Source of the DNA: Salinibacterium sp. ZJ450
Lineage (GTDB): Bacteria; Actinomycetota; Actinomycetes; Actinomycetales; Microbacteriaceae
Direction: 5' to 3'
NCBI RefSeq assembly: GCF_011751885.2
Contig: NZ_CP061771.1
Location: 2,914,001 to 2,978,000 of the forward strand
Length of the DNA: 64,000 bases
The notes beneath the pieces were generated by a model. The model made no database searches and was not told the DNA's origin. It was given only the letters and a program-made list of their open reading frames with translations. This document shows, in pieces, positions 24,633-33,894 of the stretch (position 1 is its first letter; every line of letters begins with the position of its first letter). The position numbers and the translations under genes are program-made.

Positions 24633-26556
24633 CCGGCCGATCGTTGATCACCGAAACGGCCGAAGCCTGCGGGCTTCGGCCGTTTTGCGTTCCGCGCGGA
24701 GCGATCCCACCGAGCACGGTCCGCGACTTGCGGCCCGGCGTCAGCGCCCGCAGCGCGTTCAGGATGGTCACCAGGTCGACGACCTCCTGCAGCGACGCCC
24801 CGACAATGGCCGGCAGCAGCCCGAACGCGGCGATCACCATCAGCACCACGCTCAGCGCGATGCCGATCCAGATGCTCTGCAGGGCGATCAATACGGTGCG
24901 CTGGCCGATGTCCACCGCCCGCGCCGCCCGCGACAGGTCGTCGAGCAGGATCACCACGTCGGCCGACTCGCTCGCCGCCGTCGACCCCTTCGCCCCCATT
25001 GCGATGCCGACATCGGCCACCGCGAGCACCGGCGCATCGTTCACCCCGTCGCCGACCATGATCACCGGCCGCGGCTGGGCGGCCTTCACGATCCGCACCT
25101 TGTCTTCGGGTAGGCATTCCGCCTGAACATCGGTGATGCCGATCTCATCGGCGATGTGCTGGGCGGTCGACGCGACATCCCCGGTCAGCATCATGGTCTT
25201 GCGCACGCCCTGTGTGGCGAGCGCGGCGAGGGTGGGTCCGGCCTCGGCGCGCAGGATGTCGCGCAGCACGATCGAGCCGGCGTACCGGTCGCCGATTCCG
25301 ACGTAGACGGCCATCTCGCCGGCGCCGAGCGCGACCCGCGCGAACGGAACGGTGCGGGCGGCGACGAAGGCAGGCTTGCCCACCACCACATCGGTGCCGT
25401 CGATGACGGCGTCGACGCCGTTGGTCGCGACTTCGCGGGCGGATGTCGCGGACCTCAGTACCAGCCCGCGTTGCACCGCCGCCTCGGTGAGCGACGCCGC
25501 GACCACGTGCGACGAATACTGCTCGGCGGATGCCACCAGGGTGAGCAGTTCGTCGACGTTGTACCCGTTTGCCGGGGTCACCCGCAGCACGGTGGGGGTG
25601 CCGTGCGTGAGGGTTCCGGTCTTGTCGAAGGCCACGGTACGGGCGCGCGCCAGCTTCTCGAGCGTTCCGGCGTTCTTCACCACGATGCCGGCCTTCGCCG
25701 ATCGGCTCATGCCGGCCATGAACGCCACCGGCGCCGCGATCAGCAGCGGGCACGGGGTGGCCACCACTAAGACCTCGGCGAATCGATGAGGGTCACCGGA
25801 CACCCACCAGGCCACCCCGGCGAGCGCGTATGCCAGCAGGGTGAACGGAAGCGCGTAGCGGTCGGCGAGGCGCACGATCGGCGCCTTGCTCGACGACGCC
25901 TCCTGCACGAGCGCGACGATGCGCTGGTACTGGCTGTCTGCGGCGCGGGCGGTGGCGCGAATCCGCACGGCGGAGGGCCCGTTCACCGACCCGCTGAGCA
26001 GCAGGTCGCCGCGGTGCCGGTCGACGGGAAGGCTCTCCCCGGTCAGCGACGACTCGTCGACCGTCGCGGCCGCGCTCTCCAGTTGCCCGTCGACCGGCAC
26101 GATCTCGGCCGGCCGGATGAGCAGCAGATCGCCTGGTTCCACCTCCTCGGCCGGGATGTCCTCGGTCTGGGTGTCGCCAAGCATGCGGTGTGCCTGCTGC
26201 GGCACTCGCGACAGCAGCGCGTTCAGCTCGCGTTTGGCGCGGCCGGCGGCGTAATCCTCGAGCGCCTCGCCACCGGAGAGCATCAGCACGATCACCAGGC
26301 TGGCCCAGTACTCGCCGACCGCGACCGTGGCCAGGATCGCGGTGACCGCCAGGATGTCGAGCCCGATCTCGCCGCGGGCCAGGGAGCGCAGCATCCGGAC
26401 GGCCTGCTGGGCGGCGACGGCGAGCGCGAACAGGCTGATCATCCACGGCACGAAGGCCGCGGCATCCGTCATCGACAGCACCAGCCCGACGACGCCCACG
26501 ACGACGGTCAGTGCCACGATCGGGTAGCGACGCAGCACTGTGCGGGCGGTGGCCAT
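24610..26556 (-). CDS. heavy-metal-transporting P1B-type ATPase
   Basis: The 648-residue pump has the full P-type core: TGES actuator loop (DESSLTGESLPVDR), the membrane metal site TPCPL, the phosphorylation site DKTGTLTHG, GDGVNDAPVLAVADVGIAMG in the hinge, and two final helices. There is no N-terminal metal-binding domain. The P1B nucleotide-site dipeptide HP reads HV (SSHVVA). A TPC motif in place of CPC or SPC makes the metal uncertain. The last ~40 residues lie beyond the conserved end and are encoded across the hsp20 terminator hairpin. Confidence 0.92.
   Translation of the reverse strand: MATARTVLRRYPIVALTVVVGVVGLVLSMTDAAAFVPWMISLFALAVAAQQAVRMLRSLARGEIGLDILAVTAILATVAVGEYWASLVIVLMLSGGEALEDYAAGRAKRELNALLSRVPQQAHRMLGDTQTEDIPAEEVEPGDLLLIRPAEIVPVDGQLESAAATVDESSLTGESLPVDRHRGDLLLSGSVNGPSAVRIRATARAADSQYQRIVALVQEASSSKAPIVRLADRYALPFTLLAYALAGVAWWVSGDPHRFAEVLVVATPCPLLIAAPVAFMAGMSRSAKAGIVVKNAGTLEKLARARTVAFDKTGTLTHGTPTVLRVTPANGYNVDELLTLVASAEQYSSHVVAASLTEAAVQRGLVLRSATSAREVATNGVDAVIDGTDVVVGKPAFVAARTVPFARVALGAGEMAVYVGIGDRYAGSIVLRDILRAEAGPTLAALATQGVRKTMMLTGDVASTAQHIADEIGITDVQAECLPEDKVRIVKAAQPRPVIMVGDGVNDAPVLAVADVGIAMGAKGSTAASESADVVILLDDLSRAARAVDIGQRTVLIALQSIWIGIALSVVLMVIAAFGLLPAIVGASLQEVVDLVTILNALRALTPGRKSRTVLGGIAPRGTQNGRSPQASAVSVINDRPATRKPRP
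24656..24686 (+). terminator. Rho-independent terminator of hsp20
   Basis: ACGGCCGAAGCC and GGCTTCGGCCGT form a perfect 12-bp stem with loop TGCG, followed by TTTT. A-tracts on the other side (AAAC) would let it act on the opposite strand too, but there it lies inside the ATPase reading frame. Confidence 0.9.
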
Positions 26557-26645
26557 GCTTCATTCTCACGCCTCGGCGCACGCCGGTTCCAGTGAGGCCG
26601 GGCTTACGGCCCGGCCGCTGGTCGCCCGCGCCCTGACGGAAACGA

Positions 26646-26677
26646 CGAAGGGCCGGAGCATCCGCTCCAGCCCTTCG
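26646..26677 (-). terminator. terminator of icd
   Basis: CGAAGGGC(C/T)GGAGC pairs with its complement around GGAT (14-bp stem, one G-U). On the minus strand it is followed by TCGTTT. It lies 15 bases after the icd stop. Confidence 0.8.
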
Positions 26678-26691
26678 TTGCGGTGCGTGGC

Positions 26692-27906
26692 TTACGCCAG
26701 GCGCGCCTTGAGGTTCTCGTCCAGCGTGTTGAGGAACTCTTCGGTGGTCTGGTACGCCTGGTCGGGTCCAACCAGCAGCGCCAGGTCCTTCGTCATCGCG
26801 CCGGATTCCACCGTCTTGATGACGACGTCCTCGAGCGTCGACGCGAAGTCGATGAGCTCCTGGTTGCCGTCGAGCTTGCCGCGGTGGTTGAGGCCACGGG
26901 TCCACGCGAAGATCGACGCGATCGGGTTCGTCGAGGTGGGCTTGCCCTGCTGGTGCTGACGGTAGTGACGCGTCACCGTGCCGTGAGCCGCCTCGGCCTC
27001 AACGACCTTGCCGTCTGGCGTGGCCAGAACGCTGGTCATGAGCCCGAGCGAGCCGAAGCCCTGCGCCACAGTGTCCGACTGCACGTCGCCGTCGTAGTTC
27101 TTGCAGGCCCAGACGTAGCCGCCCTCCCACTTCATCGCCGATGCGACCATGTCGTCGATCAGGCGGTGCTCGTAGGTGAGGCCGGCGGCGTCGAACTGCT
27201 CCTTGAACTCTGCGTCGAAGATCTCCTGGAAGATGTCCTTGAAGCGACCGTCGTAGGCCTTCAGGATGGTGTTCTTCGTCGACAGGTACACCGGGTAGTT
27301 GCGGGTCAGGCCGTAGTTCAGCGAGGCGCGTGCGAAGTCGCGGATCGAGGAATCCAGGTTGTACTGAACCTGCGCGATGCCGTCGCCCGGGGCCTGGTAG
27401 ACCTCGAACTTCATCGGCTCCGAGCCGTCCTCGGGCGTGAACTCCACCGTGAGCGTGCCCTTGCCCTTGAACGCGAAGTCCGTGGCGCGGTACTGGTCAC
27501 CGAACGCGTGGCGACCGATGATGATCGGCTTGTTCCAGCCGGGAACCAGGCGCGGAATGTTCGAGATGATGATCGGCTCGCGGAAGATCACGCCGCCGAG
27601 AATGTTGCGGATCGTGCCGTTGGGCGACTTCCACATCTTCTTCAGGCCGAACTCCTCGACGCGAGCCTCGTCGGGGGTGATGGTGGCGCACTTGACGCCG
27701 ACGCCGTGCTTCTGAATCGCGTGAGCGGCATCGATCGTGATCTGGTCGTTCGTCTCATCACGCTTCTGGATGCCGAGGTCGTAGTACTCGAGGTTGATGT
27801 CGAGGTACGGGTGAATCAGGCTGTCCTTGATCTTCTGCCAGATGATGCGAGTCATCTCGTCGCCGTCGAGTTCGACGACGGTGCCTTCGACCTTGATCTT
27901 TGCCAC
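26692..27906 (-). CDS. icd: isocitrate dehydrogenase (NADP+), homodimeric type II
   Basis: The 404-residue enzyme oxidatively decarboxylates isocitrate to 2-oxoglutarate. It begins with [20 protein letters not shown] and carries the substrate block [21 protein letters not shown], the loop [14 protein letters not shown], the metal/catalytic segment [24 protein letters not shown] and the cofactor region [11 protein letters not shown]. Length and blocks fit the eukaryote-like dimeric class found in many Micrococcales, not the large monomeric form. A palindromic operator shared with sucCD lies upstream at 27956-27973, with a -10-like TAAGAT at 27935-27940. Confidence 0.97.
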   Translation of the reverse strand: MAKIKVEGTVVELDGDEMTRIIWQKIKDSLIHPYLDINLEYYDLGIQKRDETNDQITIDAAHAIQKHGVGVKCATITPDEARVEEFGLKKMWKSPNGTIRNILGGVIFREPIIISNIPRLVPGWNKPIIIGRHAFGDQYRATDFAFKGKGTLTVEFTPEDGSEPMKFEVYQAPGDGIAQVQYNLDSSIRDFARASLNYGLTRNYPVYLSTKNTILKAYDGRFKDIFQEIFDAEFKEQFDAAGLTYEHRLIDDMVASAMKWEGGYVWACKNYDGDVQSDTVAQGFGSLGLMTSVLATPDGKVVEAEAAHGTVTRHYRQHQQGKPTSTNPIASIFAWTRGLNHRGKLDGNQELIDFASTLEDVVIKTVESGAMTKDLALLVGPDQAYQTTEEFLNTLDENLKARLA

Positions 27907-27955
27907 TGGTGCTTCCTCTCGTTGAGCCGCACCAATCTTACAAGGCTTCGCAAAC

Positions 27956-27973
27956 TATCTCGACGTAGAGATA
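27956..27973 (-). promoter_or_regulatory. palindromic operator in the icd promoter, shared with sucCD
   Basis: TATCTCGAC|GTAGAGATA is an 18-base inverted repeat with one mismatch. It sits 16 bases upstream of a -10-like TAAGAT of icd. Two close relatives (16/18 and 15/18 matches to the perfect palindrome) lie upstream of sucC. Confidence 0.7.
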
Positions 27974-28031
27974 TATTCGGCGTCGCGAATCCGCACTATC
28001 CGCTCCCCCGGCCGACGGCTAGCCTGTTGCC

Positions 28032-28484
28032 ATGGGCGAGCTGAGACTGGAAGAACTGTCGGCGAGGACAATCGTGGCGGCCAACAGCCTCACGTTGCGA
28101 CCGGGCCAGGAGCAGTTTGTCGCGCCTCCGTCGTACGCGATTGCCGACGCCTGGATCGACCCCACCACGTCGTGGCCGCGGGTCGTGCTCGATGGCGACG
28201 AGGTCGTGGGCTTCATCCGTGGCAATTTCGATCCGGATGCCGAGCACGATTACTTCCGCAGTTGTGTGTGGCGCGTGCATGTCGCTGCCGAGTCGCAGGG
28301 AGCCGGCATCGGCAAGTTCGCGGTGCTCGCGCTGGCCGACGAGGCCAGGAAACGCGGCTTCACACAACTGACCGCGATTTGGGAGCCCGGAGAGTACGGT
28401 CCAGAGGAATTCTTTAAGAACGTCGGGTTCCAAGTTATCGGCGAAACGGCGTATGGCGAGAAAATTGGGGCGCTGGCCCTCTAG
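28032..28484 (+). CDS. GNAT family N-acetyltransferase
   Basis: The 150-residue enzyme has the acetyl-CoA binding signature (VWRVHVAAESQGAGIGKFAVLALADEARKRGF, with the Q-x-x-G-x-G core, residues about 80-110) and a C-terminal EFFKNVGFQVIGE strand-helix. The N-terminus (LSARTIVAANSLTLRPGQEQFVAPPSYAIADAW) resembles the spermidine/spermine acetyltransferase BltD/PaiA branch. Substrate unproven; a polyamine is plausible. TAGCCT lies exactly six bases before the ATG, suggesting a leaderless mRNA. Confidence 0.9.
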   Translation: MGELRLEELSARTIVAANSLTLRPGQEQFVAPPSYAIADAWIDPTTSWPRVVLDGDEVVGFIRGNFDPDAEHDYFRSCVWRVHVAAESQGAGIGKFAVLALADEARKRGFTQLTAIWEPGEYGPEEFFKNVGFQVIGETAYGEKIGALAL

Positions 28485-28493
28485 TCTGGGCTA

Positions 28494-29054
28494 ATGACTG
28501 AATCAACAGGCTTCACGATTCGGGTGATCGAAATCACCGTGTCTATCCCGGCCGGGCGAGCACTGAACATTTCCAAGGTCGCCGAGCTCGTCGAAAGCGA
28601 CCGTAAGGCAGTGAGCGCAGTACTGCGTGAGTACAAGGACTCGGGTGTGCCGTGGTGGCGCATCATCGACGATGAGGGCACCCCGATCTTCGGCAACGAG
28701 TTCGGTGCTCGGGCGCTCGAGCAGTACCTCACCGAGGGAACTCCGCTTCGCCCGTCGCCATCAGACCTCGGTTACGCGATCGCGCTCGACACCGCGGCCC
28801 CGGACGACGCGGCGGTTGTCGAACTCGAGCAGGCGCTCGCCGACCCCGCAGCAGACGTTCCCGCCGAAGCCGTGTCCGCGTTTGACGTGACCGCGCAGCC
28901 GGGCCAGCAGGTTCAGCCGGCCCAGCCGCGTCCCGCTGACGGCAACGAGAACCGCTCCGGCAACCGTGCAGCGGGCAGCAGCCCGTTCGACGAGCTGCTG
29001 CGCGGCAACGACGCTGGCAACGACACCGAGGCCACGCCCCACCGTCAGGGATGA
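28494..29054 (+). CDS. diverged alkyltransferase-like (ATL) paralogue with disordered tail
   Basis: In this 186-residue protein, residues 9-88 align by eye along the full length of the next gene's product: VIEITVSIPAGR with VLEVVDSIPSGR, GVPWWRII with QVPWWRVV, and GARALEQYLTEGTP with EDRALEHFRAEGTP. The PWWR motif is kept, but the Tyr (MTYGDVA becomes LNISKVA) and the Arg finger (AARTVG becomes RKAVSA) that flip the damaged base in this family are lost. The C-terminal 90 residues are Ala/Pro/Gln/Asp-rich and look disordered. The gene starts with TAGTCT six bases before the ATG and overlaps the ATL gene. Role unknown; a partner of ATL is my inference. Confidence 0.82.
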   Translation: MTESTGFTIRVIEITVSIPAGRALNISKVAELVESDRKAVSAVLREYKDSGVPWWRIIDDEGTPIFGNEFGARALEQYLTEGTPLRPSPSDLGYAIALDTAAPDDAAVVELEQALADPAADVPAEAVSAFDVTAQPGQQVQPAQPRPADGNENRSGNRAAGSSPFDELLRGNDAGNDTEATPHRQG

Positions 29055-29359
29055 CCCAGCCGCGCGCCGACTTCGCCACCCAGGTGTTGGAAGTCGTCGA
29101 CAGCATCCCTTCCGGCCGCGTCATGACCTACGGTGATGTCGCGGCCGTGCTCGGTTCACGGGCGGCCCGTACCGTCGGCCAGGTGATGGCCTATCACGGG
29201 CACCAGGTGCCGTGGTGGCGGGTGGTGCGCGCCTCCGGGCACGTCGCCCCCGGGCACGAAGACCGTGCCCTCGAGCACTTCCGAGCCGAGGGCACCCCGA
29301 TCATGGAGACATCCGCCGGCTACCGGGTGAACCTGCGGATGGCGCGCTACCTGCCGTAG
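29051..29359 (+). CDS. alkyltransferase-like protein (MGMT family, no acceptor Cys)
   Basis: The 102-residue protein is an MGMT C-terminal domain. TYGDVAAVLGSRAARTVGQVMAY is the DNA-binding helix-turn-helix with Tyr and Arg finger, and VPWWRVVRASGHVAP replaces PCHRV, so no alkyl transfer is possible. ATL proteins bind O6-alkylguanine and hand it to nucleotide excision repair. The ATG overlaps the stop of the upstream paralogue (ATGA). It complements the ogt/tag pair near the left end of the window. Confidence 0.93.
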   Translation: MTQPRADFATQVLEVVDSIPSGRVMTYGDVAAVLGSRAARTVGQVMAYHGHQVPWWRVVRASGHVAPGHEDRALEHFRAEGTPIMETSAGYRVNLRMARYLP

Positions 29360-29464
29360 CCCCCGCCTCGCGCCGCCACCCTCGCGCCGCCACCCCGGGC
29401 GGCGGTACCTGCGTCGCCCGCACCCACCCCCGCGTCGTGCCGTGGTCTCCGCGCGGCATTGTAT

Positions 29465-29526
29465 TTGAGCCATGTTGTCGCGCTTGAGCCACCGCGCGGT
29501 GGCTCAACCACGACAAGCTGGCTCAA
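29465..29526. repeat. 62-base imperfect palindrome
   Basis: The centre TTGAGCCACCGC|GCGGTGGCTCAA is a perfect 24-base palindrome. The outer arms TTGAGCCATGTTGTCG and CGACAAGCTGGCTCAA also pair, at 14 of 16 positions. The motif TTGAGCCA thus occurs twice per arm. Confidence 0.8.
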
Positions 29527-29762
29527 GCGCCTCCACCGACACCGTCGGGACGGCTGCTTTCGAGCTCACGGGGCTCGCAAGCTCGCACCACACCACACCA
29601 CACCGCGCCCGCGCCGCGCGGCCCCACGCCACGTGGGCGCCGCAACCAGCGAAGTTGCTCAGCCGAGGTGGCTCCCGCAACAGGAGATCGCGAGCTCCGA
29701 AGGCCACAATCCCACCATCACGGCCTTCCGTCGGCGCTTTTACCTTCCCTGGGGCCGAGCAC

Positions 29763-29852
29763 ACGGCGCAGGCGCGAGCCCGAGACGCTGCGGCCGTGCC
29801 CACGGCGCACGCCCGAGCCCGAGACCTTGCGGTCGAACTCAGGGCGCAGACC
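29763..29852. repeat. 39-base degenerate tandem repeat
   Basis: Units begin at 29763, 29802 and 29841 (partial). Each starts A(C/G)GGCGCA and the first two share CCCGAGAC, CTGCGG/TTGCGG and spacing. The period is 39 bases. Confidence 0.65.
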
Positions 29853-29971
29853 CACGGATCCCCGCGATTGCCCCCGACCGCCGCGCACGAGCACATGCCC
29901 AAGGCGCCGCACTGCATCACCGCACCACTGCGCAGGTCGCCGCACCCCTTCGCAGCTCCCCGCACCCGTTA

Positions 29972-30057
29972 TTGCTGGTGCGGCGAGCTTGTTTGTGGTG
30001 CGTCGAGCGTGCTTCTGGTGCACCTGCGCCCGCACCCGCACCCGCACCCGCACCCGC
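29972..30057. repeat. 20-base tandem repeat followed by (CGCACC)n
   Basis: Units TTGCTGGTGCGGCGAGCTTG (29972), TTTGTGGTGCGTCGAGCGTG (29992) and a partial CTTCTGGTGCACCTG (30012) recur every 20 bases. They are followed by about four and a half copies of CGCACC. Confidence 0.7.
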
Positions 30058-30074
30058 GCTCGCTGCCGACCCAG

Positions 30075-31880
30075 CTACACCAGCGACTCCCGCCACGCCG
30101 CATGCAGCTGCGCAAACTTGCCGTCGCCGGCGATCAGCTCCTCTGGCGTGCCGTCCTCGATGATCCGGCCGTGCTCCATCACAAGTACTCGGTCGGCGAT
30201 AGACACGGTCGACAAGCGGTGCGCGATGATCACCGCCGTGCGATCCGCCAGCAGCGTCTGCAGACCCTCCTGCACCAGCCGTTCGCTCGGGATGTCGAGG
30301 GACGCCGTCGCCTCGTCGAGGATCAGCACGCTCGGGTCGGCGAGGAATGCCCGCGCGAAGGAGAGCAACTGCCGCTGCCCGGCCGAGACCCGACCACCGC
30401 GCTTGTTCACGTCGGTGTCATACCCGTCGGGCATCGCCTCGATGAACTCATGCGCGCCCACGGCGCGCGCGGCATCCTGAATCTGCTCGAATGTGGCATC
30501 CGGCTTGCCGAGCGCGATGTTGTCGGCCACCGATCCGCTGAACAGGTAGGCCTCCTGGGTGACCATCACGATCGCCCGGCGCAGGTCTTTCGGATGCAGC
30601 TGGCGCAGGTCCACCCCGTCGAGGCGCACGGCGCCCTCGGTCGGGTCGTAGAACCGCGAGATCAGCTTGGCGAGGGTCGACTTGCCGGCTCCGGTGGTCC
30701 CGACCAGCGCGATGGTCTGCCCGGCGGGGATCTCCAGGTCGAACGATGGCAGCACCGGGCGGTCCGCGGTGTAGGCGAAGGCCACGGTGTCGAACGAGAC
30801 GGCACCCTTCGCCTGCCACAGGTCGACCGGCTTCACCGGATCGGGCACGCCGGGCAGCTCCTCGAGCACGCCGGAGATCTTCTCCAGCGCCGCCGCGGCC
30901 GACTGGTACGAGTTGTAGAACATCGCCATGTCCTCGGCGGGGGCGAAGAAGTTGCGGGTGTATAGAAGCACCGCGAGCAGCACGCCGATGGCCAGGCTGC
31001 CGTCGGCCACCCGCAGGCCGCCGACGAGCAGCACCACGGCGAGGGTGACGTTGCCGATCAGGATCAGGCCGGGATCGTAGATTCCGAACAGTTGGATGAC
31101 GCGGGCGTTGACATCCCGGTTGTCCTCAACCAGCTCGCCGAACTCCCGCTCGTTGCGCGTCTCCTTGCGGAACGCCTTCACCGCCCGGATGCCGGTCATC
31201 GTCTCCACGAATTGCACAATCATTCGCGCCGACGCGACCCGGGTGCGGCGGAACAGCTTCTGCGAGCGCACCTGGAACCAGCGCGTGAGGATCAGCAGCG
31301 GCACGAGCGCGCCGACCAGCACCAGCCCTGACACCCAGTCGACGATGAACATCGCGATGGCGACGAACACCATGTACAGGCCGCCCTGCACCAACTGGTT
31401 GATGCCGTTCGCCAGCAGCTCCTTGATCGACTCCAGGTCGCTGGTCTGACGGGAGATGATCCGCCCCGACGTGTAGCTCTCGTGGAATTCGAGGCTCAAC
31501 CGTTGGGTGTGCAGGAACACCCGCTTGCGCAGGTCGATCAGCATCGCCTGGCTGATGCGGGCGGTCAGCACGGTGTACCAGGCGATCAGCACCGCGCCGA
31601 TCAGCCCGGTGAGCAGGTAGGCGGCGACCGTGGCGGTCAGCGGGAACCAGTCCTGTTCGAGGAGCGCGGGCAGGCCGCGGTCGATGCCGATCGCGACGAG
31701 CGCAGGTCCAGCGACCTGGGCGATGGTGCTGATCAGGATGACGCCAGCGGTGAGCGCCACGGTGCCGCGCAACGGATGCAACAGTGACCCGAGCAGCCGC
31801 AGCGAGCGCTGACGCACCTGGTTGCTCTCGGCCGCGGTGAAGTCGTCCCGCTCTTCTCCTTCTACGCCGGTGACGCTCAT
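30075..31880 (-). CDS. ABC exporter half-transporter, second subunit of heterodimer
   Basis: The 601-residue protein has six membrane helices (about residues 35-320) and an ATPase domain. Walker A is GTTGAGKST, the Q-loop [10 protein letters not shown], the signature is altered to VSAGQ, Walker B is [10 protein letters not shown] with the catalytic Glu, and the H-loop is IIAHRLST. It is a type IV (MsbA/TM287-288-like) drug or lipid exporter. The start ATG overlaps the stop of the partner gene. With the partner it forms one normal ATP site (this Walker A/B with the partner's LSGGQ) and one degenerate site. Confidence 0.93.
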   Translation of the reverse strand: MSVTGVEGEERDDFTAAESNQVRQRSLRLLGSLLHPLRGTVALTAGVILISTIAQVAGPALVAIGIDRGLPALLEQDWFPLTATVAAYLLTGLIGAVLIAWYTVLTARISQAMLIDLRKRVFLHTQRLSLEFHESYTSGRIISRQTSDLESIKELLANGINQLVQGGLYMVFVAIAMFIVDWVSGLVLVGALVPLLILTRWFQVRSQKLFRRTRVASARMIVQFVETMTGIRAVKAFRKETRNEREFGELVEDNRDVNARVIQLFGIYDPGLILIGNVTLAVVLLVGGLRVADGSLAIGVLLAVLLYTRNFFAPAEDMAMFYNSYQSAAAALEKISGVLEELPGVPDPVKPVDLWQAKGAVSFDTVAFAYTADRPVLPSFDLEIPAGQTIALVGTTGAGKSTLAKLISRFYDPTEGAVRLDGVDLRQLHPKDLRRAIVMVTQEAYLFSGSVADNIALGKPDATFEQIQDAARAVGAHEFIEAMPDGYDTDVNKRGGRVSAGQRQLLSFARAFLADPSVLILDEATASLDIPSERLVQEGLQTLLADRTAVIIAHRLSTVSIADRVLVMEHGRIIEDGTPEELIAGDGKFAQLHAAWRESLV

Positions 31881-33658
31881 GCGGTGACCTCCAGTTTCGG
31901 CGCATCCTGTTCGTCGTCCAGCGACGAGATGACGAAGCGGTAGTGCTCGCTGGTGGCGAGCAGTTCGGAGTGGGTACCGACCAGGGAGACCCGGCCGTCC
32001 TGCATGAGCGCCACCCGGTCGGCGAGCTGCACGGTCGACGGGCGATGCGCCACGATCAGCGCGGTGGTGGAGGCGAGCACTGTGCGAAGCGCCGCCTCGA
32101 CCAGCGCTTCGGTGTCGACGTCGAGCGCCGACAAAGGGTCGTCGAGCACGAGCACCGAGGGTTTCGCGGCGACCGCCCGCGCCAGCGCGAGGCGCTGCCG
32201 CTGCCCGCCGGACAGGCTGAGGCCTTCCTCGCCGATGGTGGTGTCGAGCCCGTTCGGCAGGTCGTAGACAAAGTGCGCCTGCGCGATCTCGAGCGCCTCG
32301 GCCAGCTCCTGCTCAGTGCCGTGCGGACGCCCCATCATCACGTTGTCGCGCACCGACGCCGAGAACAGGGTGGCGTCTTCGAACGCCATCGCGATGTGCG
32401 TGCGCAGCTCCTGCCTGCTGAGGTCACGGATGTCGACCCCGTCGAGCAGGATGCGGCCGCCGGTCACGTCATACAGGCGGGTGGCCAGCGCGGTGAGGGT
32501 GGTCTTGCCCGACCCGGTCAATCCGACCAGAGCCATGGTCTCGCCCGGCTCCAGCGTGAGGTCGACGCCATCGATCAGGTCGGGCACCCGCGCCGGCGAA
32601 TCCTGATAGCGGAAGTGCACGGCGTCGAAGGTCAGCCGCCCCTGCGGGCGCTCAACAGTCGACGGCGTCTGCGGATCGGTGATGGTGTTCTCCTCGTCCA
32701 TCACGTCGAAGAACCGGTCGGCGGCGGTGCGCGTGTCGAAGGTCATCGACAGCAGGAACCCGATCGACTCCACCGGCCAGCGCAGCACGGTCGCGGTGGC
32801 GAAGAACGCCACCAGGTCGCCGACCGACAGCACACCGTTCGCGGCCAGCACCACCCCACCGAACAGCGACAGCGCGAAGGTGATGTCTGGCACCAGCAGC
32901 AGCCAGAGCCAGATGCCGGCGATCGCCTTGGCCTTCTCGATCTCGGTGCCGCGCAGCTGCTCGGCCTGCTTGGTGAAGTTCTCGAGGGCGTGCTTGCCGC
33001 GACCGAATGCCTTGAGCACCCGGATGCCGTGCACCGACTCCTCCACCGTCGTGGCCAGGTCGCCGGCCTGATCCTGGCTGCGCCGCGCCACCGTGGAGTA
33101 CTTGCTCTCGAACACGAATCCGTAGATCCACAGCGGAATCGAGCACACCATGAACAGAACGCCGAGCATCCAGCTGATGTTCACCAGGAACACGAATCCC
33201 ACACCGATGGTGACGATGTTGACGACGAGCAGCACGATGCCGAACGCCAGCCACCGTCGGATGAGGCCGAGGTCGGCCGTCATCCTCGACAGCAGCTGCC
33301 CGCTCGGCCAGCGGTCGTGGAACGCGACCGGCAGGTCCTGCAGCTTGGCGTAGAAGTCGTTGCGCATCCGGGCTTCGACGTGAGTTCCGGGGGTGAGCAC
33401 CAGCCAGCGGCGGAGCGCCACCATCACCGCCTCCAGCACGCCGAGGGCGAGCACCAGCACGACGGCCGGACCGATCGCCGTGACGTCACCCGCGCTGAGC
33501 GACCCGTCCACCAGCGCGCGCAGCACCTGCGGGATGACCAGCGAGACCAGGGCGCCGGCGAGCGCGGCGATCATTCCGAGCACGATGCGGGGCATCGCCG
33601 GACGCGCGTACGTGTAGATCCGCGCGATGGCGCGCGCGGTGGAAGGTTTCTTCGGCAT
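31877..33658 (-). CDS. ABC exporter half-transporter, first subunit of heterodimer
   Basis: The 593-residue protein begins at the ATG at 33658 after AAGGAAACG; a longer frame exists but lacks support. It has six helices (about residues 20-300) and an ATPase domain with Walker [10 protein letters not shown], signature LSGGQRQR and Walker [12 protein letters not shown]. In Walker B the catalytic Glu is replaced by Asp. That loss, matched with the partner's VSAGQ, is the usual asymmetry of heterodimeric exporters. The gene follows a long leader containing a 27-codon ORF and two hairpins. Confidence 0.93.
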   Translation of the reverse strand: MPKKPSTARAIARIYTYARPAMPRIVLGMIAALAGALVSLVIPQVLRALVDGSLSAGDVTAIGPAVVLVLALGVLEAVMVALRRWLVLTPGTHVEARMRNDFYAKLQDLPVAFHDRWPSGQLLSRMTADLGLIRRWLAFGIVLLVVNIVTIGVGFVFLVNISWMLGVLFMVCSIPLWIYGFVFESKYSTVARRSQDQAGDLATTVEESVHGIRVLKAFGRGKHALENFTKQAEQLRGTEIEKAKAIAGIWLWLLLVPDITFALSLFGGVVLAANGVLSVGDLVAFFATATVLRWPVESIGFLLSMTFDTRTAADRFFDVMDEENTITDPQTPSTVERPQGRLTFDAVHFRYQDSPARVPDLIDGVDLTLEPGETMALVGLTGSGKTTLTALATRLYDVTGGRILLDGVDIRDLSRQELRTHIAMAFEDATLFSASVRDNVMMGRPHGTEQELAEALEIAQAHFVYDLPNGLDTTIGEEGLSLSGGQRQRLALARAVAAKPSVLVLDDPLSALDVDTEALVEAALRTVLASTTALIVAHRPSTVQLADRVALMQDGRVSLVGTHSELLATSEHYRFVISSLDDEQDAPKLEVTA

Positions 33659-33690
33659 GGGTCGTTTCCTTGCTTGCAGAGCTCGGCGTC

Positions 33691-33733
33691 GTGGCGCGGG
33701 TGATAGCGCGCCACCGGACGCGGTGACGTCCGG
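33691..33733 (-). promoter_or_regulatory. two adjacent hairpins between the leader ORF and the ABC genes
   Basis: CCGGACG/CGTCCGG (33714-33733) and GTGGCGCG/CGCGCCAC (33691-33714) form two stems of 7 and 8 bp. They lie 20 bases after the leader ORF stop and 33 bases before the ABC start codon, where attenuation structures would be expected. Confidence 0.5.
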
Positions 33734-33752
33734 GGTTCGGAGGCGGGAGGGG

Positions 33753-33836
33753 TTAGACCTGCGCCCAGAGGCCGCGCCGGGCGGAGCGAACGGCACCCGC
33801 AAAGACCGAGTATCCGGTTGCGATTGTCTTCGTCAT
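33753..33836 (-). CDS. 27-residue putative leader peptide upstream of the ABC exporter
   Basis: A short ORF reads [14 protein letters not shown] and ends [10 protein letters not shown], with a GGAGGG ribosome-binding site four bases before the ATG. It lies within the apparent leader of the ABC operon, upstream of two hairpins. A basic, Trp-containing C-terminus fits a ribosome-stalling regulatory peptide, but translation and function are inferred. The alternative is a chance ORF. Confidence 0.5.
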   Translation of the reverse strand: MTKTIATGYSVFAGAVRSARRGLWAQV

Positions 33837-33894
33837 GTCGCCCTCCAGGCCGTCGTCATCATGCCCCCGGCAAAACGGCGCCGAGCAGCCTTTC

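Larger units (their letters stand above)
29360..30074. other. 715-bp region without a convincing gene, rich in repeats
   Basis: All frames here give Arg/His/Ala-rich low-complexity translations, and the long rightward frame simply continues antisense through the ABC gene. The region instead holds a 62-base palindrome (29465-29526), a CACAC-type simple repeat (about 29580-29605), a 39-base tandem repeat (29763-29852), a 20-base tandem repeat (29972-30020) and a (CGCACC)n run (about 30029-30057). The 39-base unit is 13 codons and would keep frame, so decayed coding sequence cannot be excluded. Confidence 0.6.

Noticed and set aside
24610-26556. Calling the P-type ATPase a copper pump (CopA)
   Set aside because: It lacks the CPC motif and the N-terminal metal-binding domain; TPC leaves the metal undecided.
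29360-30074. CRISPR array
   Set aside because: The repeats have different lengths (39, 20 and 6 bases), are contiguous without unique spacers, and no cas gene is nearby.
29472-30965. A 497-codon rightward frame starting in the repeat region
   Set aside because: The first part is repeat-driven Arg/His-rich sequence and the remainder is antisense to the ABC exporter.
31943-33703. A 586-codon rightward frame over the upstream ABC gene
   Set aside because: It is antisense to a gene with all ABC motifs; no domain is recognised in it.
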